Assembly (NCBI RefSeq): GCF_001039355.2
Contig: NW_019775484.1
Location: 137,478 to 201,477 of the forward strand
Direction of reading: 5' to 3'
Source of the DNA: Lingula anatina
Taxonomy: Eukaryota > Brachiopoda > Lingulata > Lingulida > Lingulidae
Length of the DNA: 64,000 nucleotides
A program made the position numbers and the translations under genes. The first letter of the stretch is position 1. Each line of letters begins with the position of its first letter. The notes under the pieces were generated by a model. It was not told the origin of the DNA, did not search any database, and saw only the letters and a list, made by a program, of their open reading frames with translations. This document shows, in pieces, positions 23,237-34,859 of this stretch.

Positions 23237-23440
23237 TTGGCTGTTTCAGAAATTACACAGTTTGAAGCATTTTTCAGTCCTGCACAGCAGAGACTTAAGG
23301 ACAGACACCTACCTGGTCTAGTAAACATAGGCCAAGGCAAAGAAAAGGTGCTGCCTGATACAATGCTTCAATATGAAAGGGAAATAATTTCTCCTTATGG
23401 ACTCTGCTACACAGTAGATGAAGGTTTCAATATTTCATGA
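23237..23440 (+). other. Possible exon conserved in both D2 copies (unidentified)
   Basis: After gctgtttcag the plus strand is open for about 63 codons (SPAQQRLKDRHLPGLVNIG, later LQYEREIISPYGLCYTVDE) to a TGA. The second copy (27,825-28,014) has lost 3 bases (cac) near the start and has a frame change at the segment aacacgggcca, so it is no longer open. I do not recognise it. Confidence 0.25.
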
Positions 23441-24100
23441 TCTGATCCTAGAACATAAATGTTGGCCAGATTCTTATGTAGCACAAGCCTTTTCACCAAG
23501 TGTGAACCTCTGTTGAGCTGAGAAATTGCACAGGGTTAAGTGCAAGATGATGAGCATCACCTACTTGTTCTGAGCCAATGTGAGGACATCATAGAAAAAA
23601 GAGATCTGTCCAGTCTCAGTCTTCTAAGAGATGACACCAAGGGTCTTTTGGATTGAAATTTTTGTCCAATCTTTTTCCCCCGCCTCTTCCCTGCCCCTCC
23701 CCCAGTATTAAAATGCCTCCCTTCACCTTGAGATTTTGTTCGTTAATTACTATAATTGCACTCACTGTAATCTGGCAAATAGTGACCTATCAAATATGGT
23801 TACTGTTACTGGAATTTGGCCTGGATTCAGATAGTCAACTGTTTGGCCAAAAACATCCATGCCATGCTTAATTTGATTAGTGTGTATTCTTAAATCCACT
23901 GATTATTGACTTTTACATTATTTGTGTAATGTTCATATATACATGCAGGATATGTTTATTTGAAATTATGCCTTTGTCATGAAAAAACACTGCAGCAGTA
24001 AAATAGGTCACATAAAAATCTCTCATTTAACCACCAATTTTCTGTCTGGCTGTATTTGTTTGTAACAGCTCTCACTGTACTTTATTTATGAACGCGAGTT

Positions 24101-24406
24101 TACTCTGTGTGTGAACATGGCAGAAACGAGAAACGAATGTCTTTTAATAATTTACAAATAATGCATTAATGAACTTAATGCAGAACTGAACTAACTTAGA
24201 AAAATTTAAATGAACAACATTAATGAACTAAAGATACTTAATAAATTTCTAAACAAAATAAGGATGAAAATAAATGACAATCATTGAAATTATCAAACAA
24301 AATAACTTAGAGAAATACAAAATCTTAACACAAAGAAAATGAAAAGTAAACCAATCAAGTCTATCATACCTGTGTGTGAACATGGAAGAAACAAGAAACG
24401 AATGTG
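24101..24406. repeat. Spaced direct repeat of about 38 bp
   Basis: gtgtgtgaacatggcagaaa at about 24,106 and gtgtgtgaacatggaagaaa at about 24,373 are followed by the same cgagaaacgaatgt-like words, with a spacing of 267 bp. Both copies of the pair are also present in D2 copy 2 (about 28,686 and 28,953). Possibly short remnants of a retroelement end. Confidence 0.7.
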
Positions 24407-25194
24407 CCGCGTAACAAAGAGGGGCGTGTTTTATATAGAAACGAAGACACACGGACACAAACGAAAAGGCACAAACACACTTCTCTACACTAACACAACC
24501 ACAATCATACATCATACATACACATGTTACATCTTAGGCAGGTTTCTTTATTTTTACACAAGTTCTTGATTACTTTTGCATATTTTTAGGTGTCATGTCT
24601 TTTAATATAAGTGTTTGCCCTGTGAGTGCAGAGCTCTTTTTGTTTTTACATAAAATTTGCTTACTAGCTCTATGTTGATAAGGCAGCTTCATATCGAAAA
24701 TCGGTATGATCTGATTATTTATGTGAAAGTTCTGATTTCTTTATTGTCTTCAGACATGATCTGTTTCCAGGGATCCACGGAGTTCCGCAATTTTTACCTG
24801 ACTTCAGAACATATGAAATTTTAAAAAAATAGGTTAAGTTTTCTTTCCCATGACAAATGCTTGGGAGATATTTTCTAAACCTCGGCTCATGTTTTTTACG
24901 CTTGATTTTTAATTTGCTGAGTGACCCGGTACATTCATTAAAAAGTATGTAGAGTAGACAATTGCAAAGGCACCAAAAGTAAGTTTCTTTATGGAGAATT
25001 ATCTGAGATGTGTATATTTTTCATATAATGCCATAAATTGGTGACCATCTTGAACTATTTGCCCAAATGGGGTTATTCCCCACAGGGTTAGGAGGCTAGT
25101 ATGATTTAGTATGTCAAAAGATATCTATATATGTACACCTGCAAAATTTGATGTTTTTATCCAGCTAGCTGCCAATTACAGGTGACATCCTTAA

Positions 25195-25493
25195 CATGTT
25201 TCTTAAATCTTTAAAACAAAGATGTCAGTTGCAGTTTTTATCTCAGTTAAAATGGTTCATAACTTTGGTGGATATGTTGCACCATAAAATATGTTAGTTG
25301 TTTTCTCTTAAAAACAATGTTCTTAATTTGAATTATTGATGGTGGAATTCCTACTTATCTGTCCTTGCCGATCTGGTTGATGAAGTTGTAAAATATATTT
25401 GTTTCCTCTTTGCGACTGCAAAGAGGAAACGAGTTTTGAATTCAAGAGTTAACATTCAAGTTTTGAATTCAAGAGTTAACATACGGTTTGGAA
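25195..25493. other. Indel between D2 copies, with 13-bp perfect hairpin
   Basis: About 290 bp present here is replaced in copy 2 by about 10 bp (29,806-29,815). It contains a perfect hairpin: GTTTCCTCTTTGC (25,401-25,413), a GACT loop and the exact complement (25,418-25,430). This is followed by two tandem copies of a gttttgaattcaagagttaa word. It may be a small insertion in copy 1 or a deletion in copy 2. Confidence 0.75.
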
Positions 25494-25891
25494 TAATAGT
25501 AAGGGTGGGAAAATGCTCAAAATCTTTAAGACTTATTATAGTACGGTCCGAAATAAACGTTTACAGGGCAAAAATATCTTTGAATTTGAATAACAAACAT
25601 GATTTAAGTGGTCATAGAGGTTACAGATATCCATAAAGTTCAAAACAAATATTTAAACAGTACAACATCTAATGTAATCTAAGCTCTGGGGTCAAATAAA
25701 TTCACCATGAACAAACACTTTCATTATTGGCAGCTAATTTTAGACATTGTTTTTGATCAATAAAGAACTGCAAATCCATCATGTGCTGAGATTGTGACTG
25801 GTTGTGATTGCGTTATGTCCTGAAATGAACTGCTGTCACAATCATTAAAAACGGGGCACTGCTAAGAATTCTCTGATCACGTTTTCTTAGN

Positions 25892-26091
25892 CGAAGAACT
25901 TAAATTTGATTGTACCATATATATTTTTTGCAAAAGTTTAAAAATTCTTGTTGACTGCATTTTTACAGCTTGTCAAGCACAAAACTGGTGGCTGTGTCCC
26001 TTATTTTGTGTATGTGGGGGTCTATATGAATGCGCTTGCTCCAGCTGGTGGTACAATATTCGGAGGCGGTATCGCCTCTCTGATCCTCTAG
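25892..26091 (+). mobile_element. Helitron-like 3' terminus
   Basis: The segment ends with hairpin GAGGCG-GTAT-CGCCTC (26,063-26,078), 9 nt of spacer and CTAG (26,088-26,091), followed by T. This is the canonical Helitron 3' structure: short hairpin, about 10 nt, CTRR, insertion before T. The equivalent point of D2 copy 1 (21,494/21,495) reads A|TTT and continues into the same block, as expected for an empty A|T site. The 5' end with the usual TC start is lost at the N (25,891), and no Rep/helicase is visible, so the element is truncated or non-autonomous. Confidence 0.65.
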
Positions 26092-26095
26092 TTTT

Positions 26096-29000
26096 GTTTT
26101 GGCCTTTGGTCGAACAGTGCTATGCTTGATTTTATTGCACACAAACCTGCATACAATTTACAATTAATCTCTATTTATTCTATGCCACTTGAATGATTGT
26201 TTAAGTTTTTGCAAAATGACCAGCTGTTTTTGAATCATGAGAGAAAAATGAAACTTCATTGACTAAATCTTTTGGTGCAATTAAACAGTTTTCTCAGCAA
26301 ATTGAGGAATATTATCTCGGTGGTAATTTATGAAATCAGATGACTCAGATTCAAGGATCCCAGGTGATACTGTGGACACTGTCTATTACATGTAAGCCAA
26401 CGATATTAAAATATTTCGGCCAGTATATAAAAGAAAATTGAAAATATGCACCAAATATCTTTTGGCATACTAAATCAGAATCAAGTTATAGTTCCATCTT
26501 TGGAGAAAAAAAAATCAAAGATGGATGCCAATTTATGGTTATATTATTTAACAGTATTTGCTATAAAGAGTTTGCCATAACTATCTCTATTAGACATTTT
26601 TGCAATCATATGGAGTCTTTGTCCTTGTAATTAATAAAGAGGCATATAAGGACTCTAACATTTGAGGTAAATACATATTGTACCTCAGCGTTGCCATCCA
26701 ATAATGTAAACTGATTCATTTACTTTACCACAAAATAGCCATGTTGCATCACGGCCTGAGTTGAAACACAGATAGTGCTGTTGGTTTTACTTGGTCAAAG
26801 CTGCTGCAGATGACATTGAAAACATGCCTGTAGGGATTTTCCTTGCACACATGATTTTTTTTGACTCCTGGAATTTCAGGAATTTTTTACTGAACTCTGA
26901 TGGAACCTAAGGTGGCCCAGGATCCCAGCTGATTGAGTGTATTGTCCTATAATGTATTTTCTGAGATTAATAAAAAAAGATTTTTTAAAAATGGCTGCCT
27001 TGCCAAATTTGCGTGCCTATATGGCAACTCTGTGGTAATCAATTATCTTATAACACCCAGCTCAGCATGGCATGGCATGTTGTCCTTTTCACTGTACATT
27101 GCAATCAGGCACCAAACAGTAATCAATGGACAGCACTGAAGTCAAAAAGACCTTTGTGTTTAGGCTAGTTGCAATCTTACATCTTTGATGTCAAAAAAGA
27201 ATTAGTTTCTGTTGTATCTTATAGTTCTTGGGGGGGGGGGGGGCATTTCAGTTTTTTTTTTTTTTTGCACATCCAAATAAGGGTAGGAAAATGTTGCCAA
27301 CATAATCATCCAATGTGTTGCCACTGGCAGGAAGACTGTGGACAATGGTTGCACCATGTAGCACCTCACATTTATGAGGTGGAGGTGAATTTGGCTGCTC
27401 AAATGGCTCAGAAGTTTTTAGCAGATACAACTTAATGCATGGCATGCTGGTAAAGTGAAGGAGGGAATGACTGGTCCACCAGAAAATTCCCAGAAGTCTC
27501 AATCACAGTTTTGTATTTGGATATACAATTGACACAATGGTCTTGTTATTCTGTACAAATTTAAGTCTGTAAACTTTCTTAAGATTTATCTTGCTATTGC
27601 ATTTTCTGAGGAGTGATAAAGAATTCCTCTGGGTAGATAAATGGACACTATGTGTCCATAGAAGAAAGCATCTAAAGAAACTGCTGGCATTGTTTGTAGC
27701 TTGTCCATCTGAAAATGTTGGGTTCTCAGTCAAATCTTAAGCTTGGCCTCTACTTCTCTTTTTACCATGTTGTTTTCCTGCTTATGAGCCTGATTGAATG
27801 GGATGGCTGAAAACAATTGGCTGTTTCAGAAATTACAGTTTGAAGCATTTTTCAGTCCTGCACAGCAGAGACTTAAGGACAGACACCTACCTGGTCTAGT
27901 AACACGGGCCATGGTAAAGAAAAGGTGCTGCCTGATACAGTGCTTCAACATGAAAGGGAAATAATTTCTCCTTATGGACTCTGCTACACAGTAGATGAAG
28001 GTTTCAATATTTCATGATCTGATCCTAGAACATAAATGTTGGCCAGATTCTTATGTAGCACAAGCCTTTTCACCAAGTGTGAACCTCTGTTGAGCTGAGA
28101 GATTGCACAGGGTTAAGTGCAAGATGATGAGCATCACCTACTTGTTCTGAGCCAATGTGAGGACTGCATAGAAAAAAGAGATCTGTCCAGTCCCAGTCTT
28201 CTAAGAGATGACACCAAGGGTCTTTTGGATTGAAATTTTTGTCCAATCTTCTCCCCGCCTCTTCCCTGCCCCTCCCCTAGTATTAAAATGCCTCCCTTTA
28301 CCTTGAGATTTTGTTCGTTAATTACTATAATTGCACTCCCTGTAATCTGGCAAATAGTTGCTGATCAAATATGGTTTCTGTTACGGGATTTGGCCTGGAT
28401 TCAGATATTCAGCTGTTTGGCCAAAAACATCCATGCCATGCTTTATTTGATTGCCTTTAGTGTGTATTCTTAAATCCACTGATTATTGACTTTTACCTTA
28501 TTTGTGTAATGTTCATATATACGTGTAGGATATGTTTATTTGAAATAATGCATTTGTCATGAAAAAACACTGCAGCAGTAAAATAGGTCACATAAAAATC
28601 TCCCATTTAACCACCAATTTTCTGTCTGGCTGTATTTGTTTGTAACAGCTCTCACTGTACTTTATTTATGAACGCGAGTTTACTCTGTGTGTGAACATGG
28701 CAGAAACGAGAAACGAATGTCTTTTAATAATTTACAAATAATGCATTAATGAACTTAATGCAGAACTGAACTAACTTAGAAAAATTTAAATGAACAACAT
28801 TAATGAACAAAAGATACTTAATAAATTTCTAAACAAAATAAGGATGAAAATAAATGACAATCACTGAAATTATCAAACAAAATAACTTAGAGAAATACAA
28901 AATCTTAACACAAAGAAAATGAAAAGTAAACCAATCAAGTCTATCATACCTGTGTGTGAACATGGAAGAAACAAGAAACGAATGTGCCGCGTAACAAAGA

Positions 29001-30209
29001 GGGGCGTGTTTTATATAGAAACGAAGACACACAGACACAAACGAAAAGGCACAAACACACTTCTCTACACTAACACAACCCCAATCATACATCATACATA
29101 TACATGTTACATCTTAGGCAGGTTTCTTTCCAAATCGGCATGATTGAATTACTTTTACATAACTTCTTGATTACTTTTTTTGCATATTTTTAGGTGTCAC
29201 GTCTTTTAATATAAGTGTTTGCCCTGTGAGTGCAAAGCTCTTTTTGTTTTTACATAAAATTTGCTCACTAGCTCTATGTTGATAAGGCAGCTTCATATCG
29301 AAAATCGGTATGATTGGATTATTTATGTGAAAGTTCTGATTTCTTTATTGTCTTCAGACATCATCTGTTTCCAGGGATCCACGGAGTTCCACATTTTTTA
29401 CCTGACTTCAGAACATATGAAATTTAAAAAAAATAGGTTAAGTTTTCTTTCCCATGACAAATGCTCGGAGATATTTTCTAAGACCTCGGCTCATGTTTTT
29501 TACGCTTGATTTTTTACTTTTAATTTGCGGAGTGACCCGGTACATTCATTAAAAAGTATATAGGGCAGACAATTGCAAAGGCACCAAAAGTAAGTTTCTT
29601 TATGGAGAATTATCTGAGATGTGTATATTTTTCATATAATGCCATAAATTGGTGACCATCTTGAACTATTTGACCAAATGGGGTTATTCTCCAGAGGGTT
29701 AGGAGGCTAGTATGTTTTAGTATGTCAAAAGGTATCCATATATGTACACCTGCAAAATTTGGTGTTTTTATCCAGCAAGCTGCCAATTACAGGTGACATC
29801 CTTAACAATAGTAAGGATAATAGTAAGGGTGGGAAAATGCTCAAAATCTTATTATAGTACGGTACGAAATAAACATTTACAGGGTCCAAAAATATCTTTG
29901 AAATTGAATAACAGAACATGATTTAAGTGGTCATAGAGGTTACAGATATCCATAAAGTTCAAAACAAATATTTAAAACAGTACAACATCTAATGTAATCT
30001 AAGCTCTGGGGTCAAATAAATTCACCTTGAACAAACACTTTCATTATGGGCAGCTAATTTTAGACATTGTTTTTGATCAATAAAGAACTGCAAATCCATC
30101 ATGTGCTGAGATTGTGACTGGTTGTGATTGCATTATGTCCTGAAATGAACTGCTGTCACAATCATTAAAAACAGGGCACTGCTAAGAATTCTCTGATCAC
30201 GTTTTCTTT
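26096..30209. repeat. Large duplicated block D2, copy 2
   Basis: Collinear with 21,500-25,890, ending within gatcacgttttct. It differs by the 25,195-25,493 indel, a 25-bp insertion at about 29,129-29,160 and scattered substitutions. After 30,209 the sequence is single-copy. Confidence 0.88.
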
Positions 30210-30953
30210 GAGGTTCTGTCCCACATTGCTCAATAGCTACCATATACTTGAGAACTGAATGCTTTCTTGCACTGAACTATCTAGGAATGGATGTGACTGA
30301 TGTTGACAAACTAATTACCAAGAGAAGTTTTCTGCTTCATTATATTATACAGAAATAAAGTAGGTCAACAAAAAATGATAATTACTTAAAATTCACTACA
30401 TTTCTTACAATGGATAACACAGGTGTAATAATTTAATAAATATTACAGTTCATTTATTCCACTTGGATAATTGTCAGCAAAGCAACCACTCTTTTTGTAA
30501 CCACCCTTTTATACTTAGGAAAGCTGATTGACCATGTTGGTTGCTCAATTTCTGTTAATGCTCTCTTTTTATCTCTACTCTCATTGTAATGAAGAGTAGA
30601 CAAGAAATACCTTTGGGGCAAAGTGAATAATCAGGCTATGGAAGGCATCCAGGGATGAGGTTTGATAGCTCTGGAACAAACATTTGATGTCTACATTGAC
30701 CACTGTATCATAATATCCAACTAGAGACATGCACACCCTCCTTGCTGTTGTGAATCAACGTGAAGTACAAAATTAATGTGTGGTAAAAAATCATATATAT
30801 TCCAGCACAATTTTCTTATTTTGGAACTATTATCTACTCAACAAAATAAAATATTATGGGTTTATATGGTGTTGGTAGGCATAATATAGTAAAGGGAATA
30901 AGCATTACTTACCCTGGATGCTTAAAGCTTTTGAACGACCTTCATGCAGCACT
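30210..30953. other. No recognisable feature
   Basis: AT-rich single-copy sequence; no open frame, repeat or RNA gene that I can support. Confidence 0.5.
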
Positions 30954-31286
30954 TTACCAACTGTTCACTTTCTCTGGTGTGTGCTTGCTTGATTGAAGCA
31001 TGGGGGACCGTGTCCTCCTTTTTGTCTTGAAACCCAGCGCGATCATAAGTGTGCATTCTCCCTTGAAGTGACCCCTACAAAGAACAGCCTGAAACCCCAG
31101 ATAGCAAACGGGGGTTGTGCCAACGTTGGCACATAAGTGGACGTCAGTTGTTTTCAGGCCACTATAGTATGCCCATACCTGACAGTCTTTTAAGAGATGA
31201 TATTGAATGTTGAGAAGTTTAGAGGGGATGAATGGCAGTTTCCAATTAAGTCCTTTATTTGTCAGGTTAATGAAGAATCTCTGCAT
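30954..31286 (-). other. Unidentified 110-codon open frame
   Basis: Open minus-strand frame from ATG to stop, with NIQYHLLKDCQVWAYYSG and VCYLGFQAVLCRGHFKGE. It covers a perfect 14-bp palindrome TGCCAACGTTGGCA (31,118-31,131). Residue composition is plausible for a protein but I know no family match, and random frames of this length occur. It may be part of a dispersed repeat. Confidence 0.2.
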
Positions 31287-31289
31287 TCA

Positions 31290-32030
31290 TCTCCTAGCAG
31301 TCACATGTGGCAGAACTACAATCAGTTGAAATTTGCTTCAATCTTTGAAACTTGTAGTGCCTCAGCCAGATGAACAGCCCAACAAAATGCAAAGAAAATA
31401 ACTTAATGGTCAGCTGACAACTGTTCATAATTGCTAACCAGTTATTTCTAGCACTCTTAACGCTTTATATGAAAGGACTAAATAGTAAATGAAATATATG
31501 GGAGTTACCAACTTGTAGGCTTTAACTTTACTGCACACAATCTGAGACAGTAGCTATGCATTTTAAACATGTTTTATGTACCACTTTCAATCTACAACTG
31601 CAGCTGGCAGCCTTTAGTGTTCTAAATATATATACTAGCTACCAGCTGTGTTATATTTTATTAGGTATTCATTACTTACAGTCACTTACTAATGTAAATA
31701 TATTATGTTGGAAGTTACCCTTCTTAATAATGTTACTACTTGCTCCATGTTCGTTGTTCCCTGAAATTCCCTCTTAGATGTGTATAATTTGTCTAAATAT
31801 TTCCCTCCCCAAGTTTCCCTATTTTGTCCACATGATAGCTTCCTCCAGAGATGTAGGGCAACCTCTAACTTTCAGCTCTTCTAGATAATTCACTTGCTAA
31901 ATATAAAGCCTCTCTTTGCTGTTTTTGGTGGTCTCTGACAGGTTGTGATACGAGTTCTGTGCTGGCCCTCTAAGATAGAGATGGAAGCAATGTACTTGTA
32001 GTGCATTTTTTGGGAGAGTGTAAAAGTCAC
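31290..32030. other. No recognisable feature
   Basis: Single-copy DNA; the short open frames are unsupported. Confidence 0.45.
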
Positions 32031-32031
32031 C

Positions 32032-32103
32032 TGCCAGACCAGGGATCGAACCCGGGACCTCTTGCTAACAGGGCGAGTGCTCTACGGCCTGAGCTATTCG
32101 GCT
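32032..32103 (-). repeat. tRNA-like sequence (tRNA-derived SINE or tRNA pseudogene)
   Basis: The minus strand has a good A box (TAGCTCAGGCCG), a good B box (GGTTCGATCCC) and a T-stem CCGGG/CCTGG. The acceptor strands AGCCGAA and TCTGGCA pair with two mismatches, and the anticodon stem has at least one mismatch. The loop CCTGTTA would give TGT (Thr) with an abnormal C33; other registers fail. This is not a normal tRNA. Intact Pol III boxes with a decayed fold fit the head of a tRNA-derived SINE. Confidence 0.65.
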
Positions 32104-32799
32104 GTTCTACCCTGCGTCTGGCACTACATATTGACTCTTCTACTCCTCTGGTGGTGGTTATGACATACTGCTGGCCTTCTTTGCTTGGGCGCCACTGAAA
32201 ATGTTTGGTCCAAATTTTTAATGGTCCATCAAGCTGAAGCTTTAAATTTGCACTATATTAATTGAAAACATTTACAAAATCCTTATACTTTTGTGGCCTG
32301 CAGGACCTGGGCAGGTCACCAAGACCCCACCCTTCCTCCCATCTCTGCATGGGTGGCTGACTCTGATGTTCAAATCTTTGAATTTTTTGTTTTAGAATAG
32401 AAAAGTTAAGCATTTTTGTTTTTCTAGTTGCTCATTTTGTTGTTAAAGTTGTTCTATTTTAAAGCGTTGTTCTTGGCTTACGGTATCAGGAATTGCGAGA
32501 TCAATGGACGTAGACAGTTGCGTTGGCGCTTCATGTACAGGATTAAGTATCTTTTGCTGGACGAGGTTGGGAAGAGGTTTTTTCCTTGGGTCTTGCCTCT
32601 CCAAAAGGTTTATTTGGTATGAGGTTGTTTTGAAAATGGAAGTAAGGGAATACTTTACTTGAAAGATTTGACCCTAATTTTTGTGACAGAAAATTCTCAT
32701 CCAAGCAGATACCCTGCTCTCTGAAATCTAGAACAGCTTCAGCACACTTCTGACCTTTACCAGGTACTCTCATTAATTCATCTAAGGTATTATTTTGCC

Positions 32800-33483
32800 A
32801 TTGCCATAACAAGCAAGAAAAAGGTCACACTAACCCAGCAATTTTTTGGAAAAGATGTACTTCTTGCCATAACTCTTGTTACATATTTTTGCACATTTGA
32901 CACTGTTCGATGTATTCTTGATTAATCATAAATAGTACTAAGCAAATACACTTTTATACGCCAACTTATCACAACTGGTCCCTTTTGTGCCTTCTCTGAT
33001 ATATTACTTTCCTGGCCAACTTCTATACCATTTGAAATATTCTTTGTCTTTTATTTGTGATTTACTTAGACCCGATGCAGCAAGCTGAAACAGCCTCGAA
33101 TGAAATATGCTCATCTAACAGTTCCTTTAATACTATTGCGCAATGCACAATCTGTGTGTCTCAAACTCCCCGCCCTATGAACTCATTTCCTCACCTGACT
33201 TGCTTCTCTAACACATTTTACGTTGACTCGTTAAAAGACAATTCATTTCTTTCCTATACGTTTCCCTATACACTTCAAAAACATTTAATTCCATACCTTT
33301 ATACATCAATATTACAGTAATTATAGATCACTCAACTTACCTAAAAAAACCTCTAATCCAACCCCCTCTCTAAGGGCCTTCAGCCTATCATTAGCAGTTT
33401 GAAGCATAGCCATAACTAACAAGGAAAAGATCACACTAACCCAGCAAATTTTTGGAAAAGATGTACTTCTTGCCATAACTCCC
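32800..33483 (-). repeat. Direct repeat of about 75 bp with a shared open frame
   Basis: 32,800-32,875 and 33,405-33,483 share the words cacactaacccagcaa, ttttggaaaagatgtact and tcttgccataactc. On the minus strand both encode VMARSTSFPK-x-CWVSV-x-F followed by a hydrophobic LLVMAM run. The segment could be a duplicated exon or piece of a repeat adjoining the Mutator-like relic to the right. Confidence 0.55.
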
Positions 33484-33559
33484 CGATCTGTACTAGCCAG
33501 AGTGCCAAACTGCTCCAATCACCCATGAAAAGGATTGTATCTAAGTCAACAGAGCTCCT

Positions 33560-34135
33560 TTGATCTAATTGCTGTATAAGTCACATCCTCTGCTTCCATG
33601 GCTTGTGGCCATTCAGTCTTGGATTGAGGGATCTGAGAAAAATGTTTTATGTGAAATTCCATTTCATCCAGGGTGGTGTGCAGTTTGCTGTTGAAATACC
33701 ACAAATCCTGCACATCCTACATATGTAGAGCACGTCTAGCACTTTGCCAGTGACTACTGAGATTGTGGCCACGAATCCATGTTTCTAATTGCTCCTTGTC
33801 TGCCAAGAGCCATCAATTGTTATACCACAGTCTACAATCTTGTCAATGTCTACATACATAGTTCCCTGAAGAAACTTCTTCACACAAATAGCAGTAGCCA
33901 TCATGCTATCACCTGCCAGTTCTTGAGACTTGTCACTCAAGGCATATGTATGCTCCATCCAGCTATAGCTATACATGTACGTACTGGTGGCGGCATGGAC
34001 AGGTAACCACTCAGTTTCTCTGCAGAGGTATGACCTTCTCCGATTGCATGCATTCCCAGTACACTGACCCTGTTCACCTAAAAAATTGTCCCGTCTTTCT
34101 CGTAGTAGAGGTCCAGCCCTCTTCTGGAATTCCAC
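33560..34135 (-). pseudogene. Mutator-like transposase domain relic
   Basis: Minus-strand frame: cysteine-containing N part, TATAICVKKFLQG-like helix, then IVDCGITIDGSWQTRSN, a TAG stop, and in the same frame KHGFVATISVVTGKVLDV. The D-G-(S/T)-W-Q-x-R ... TGK-V-L-D pattern is the core around the first catalytic D of the Mutator-like transposase domain found in many invertebrate multicopy genes, often together with a YqaJ nuclease. The in-frame stop and the lack of later catalytic motifs mark a relic. The family call rests on motif recognition. Confidence 0.62.
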
Positions 34136-34431
34136 CGCAAACAGTACAAAGCCAACACATTTGACTGGCCCGATCTTGCAGTTTTTCTTTATTTTAAACT
34201 AAAATAACATCGCCACCACATATACTACAGACACATGACTTGTTCACGCTTTCTATTAATGGTCCACTGTACCAAAGTCTGTATTCAGTTGCCAATGTTT
34301 CCTCCTCACTCAAAAAATATTTTAATATTTAAAAAGATATTTTAAATTCAAACTTGTCCATTGTTACGTATAAAAAAAAGGCCTGAAAAGGATCATCTGG
34401 AAGAAAACCCATTAAATCCTCTCCATAGCTG

Positions 34432-34790
34432 TTACTGTCTGGCATCGGTACATTGCTGTCTGTCACTGGTGGTGGGGACATGGTCCCAGGCAGCCTTGAT
34501 CAAGTCAACTATCTCTTGCTTACTGGCAGTCTTCAACTTGTCAGTGTTCTCTTCTGTAGCTGCGACATCTTCACGCATCCTCTCAGACCACAGCTTCCTA
34601 AGATTGCCTTTGAACGGCTTGTTCATAGATACTTCAAGGGGCTGGGCCTTAGAGGTGAACCCTCCTGGGGATGATGGCTGGCTATGCTGACACTGCAGTG
34701 CCCGCACTACTCTCTTAGTGGTATGGATAGAGAAGGCATCCAGAACCAGAAGAGAAGGGGGACACCTACAGATATACTGTTAAAAAGACT
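34432..34790 (-). pseudogene. Pogo/Tigger-like DDE transposase C-terminal fragment
   Basis: The minus strand reads SLLVLDAFSIHTTKRVVRAL (second catalytic D in LDAF), then PGGFTSKAQPLEVSMNKPFK, LRKLWSERM and a tail. The DDE_1 family of pogo elements has this order: VLDxF/H, about 35 residues, then GGLTxxLQPLDVxxNKPFK. The third catalytic D of QPLD is E here. The N-terminal CENP-B/HTH and first D are missing, so it is a fragment. The frame is open over the whole visible part. Confidence 0.8.
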
Positions 34791-34859
34791 AATGTGCTGA
34801 TGTGCAACTTAAATACATGATCGGGAAAGATATGCCTACCTGAAATTAGGTTGAGTCAC

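Larger units (their letters stand above)
21500..25890. repeat. Large duplicated block D2, copy 1
   Basis: Starts at gttttggcttttagtcaaac and is collinear with 26,096-30,209. It ends at the single N at 25,891. No complete gene is seen. Open frames at 22,668-22,922 and 22,923-23,153 (minus) and 23,237-23,440 (plus, after a TTTCAG acceptor-like word, with SPAQQRLKDRHLPGL) are shared by both copies but unrecognised. A homopolymer pair (G run then T run, 22,650-22,686) and an A run near 21,925 are the length-variable points. Confidence 0.88.

Noticed and set aside
24249-24569. Overlapping open frames on both strands, conserved at 28,829-29,143
   Set aside because: Block duplication explains the conservation; the composition is low-complexity (Lys/Thr-rich or hydrophobic).
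31118-31131. Perfect 14-bp palindrome as a regulatory site
   Set aside because: A single palindrome of this length can occur by chance in 64 kb of repeat-rich DNA; no context supports a function.
32032-32103. Functional tRNA (Asn or Thr)
   Set aside because: Anticodon stem and position 33 are abnormal, and the acceptor has two mismatches; more likely a SINE head or pseudogene.
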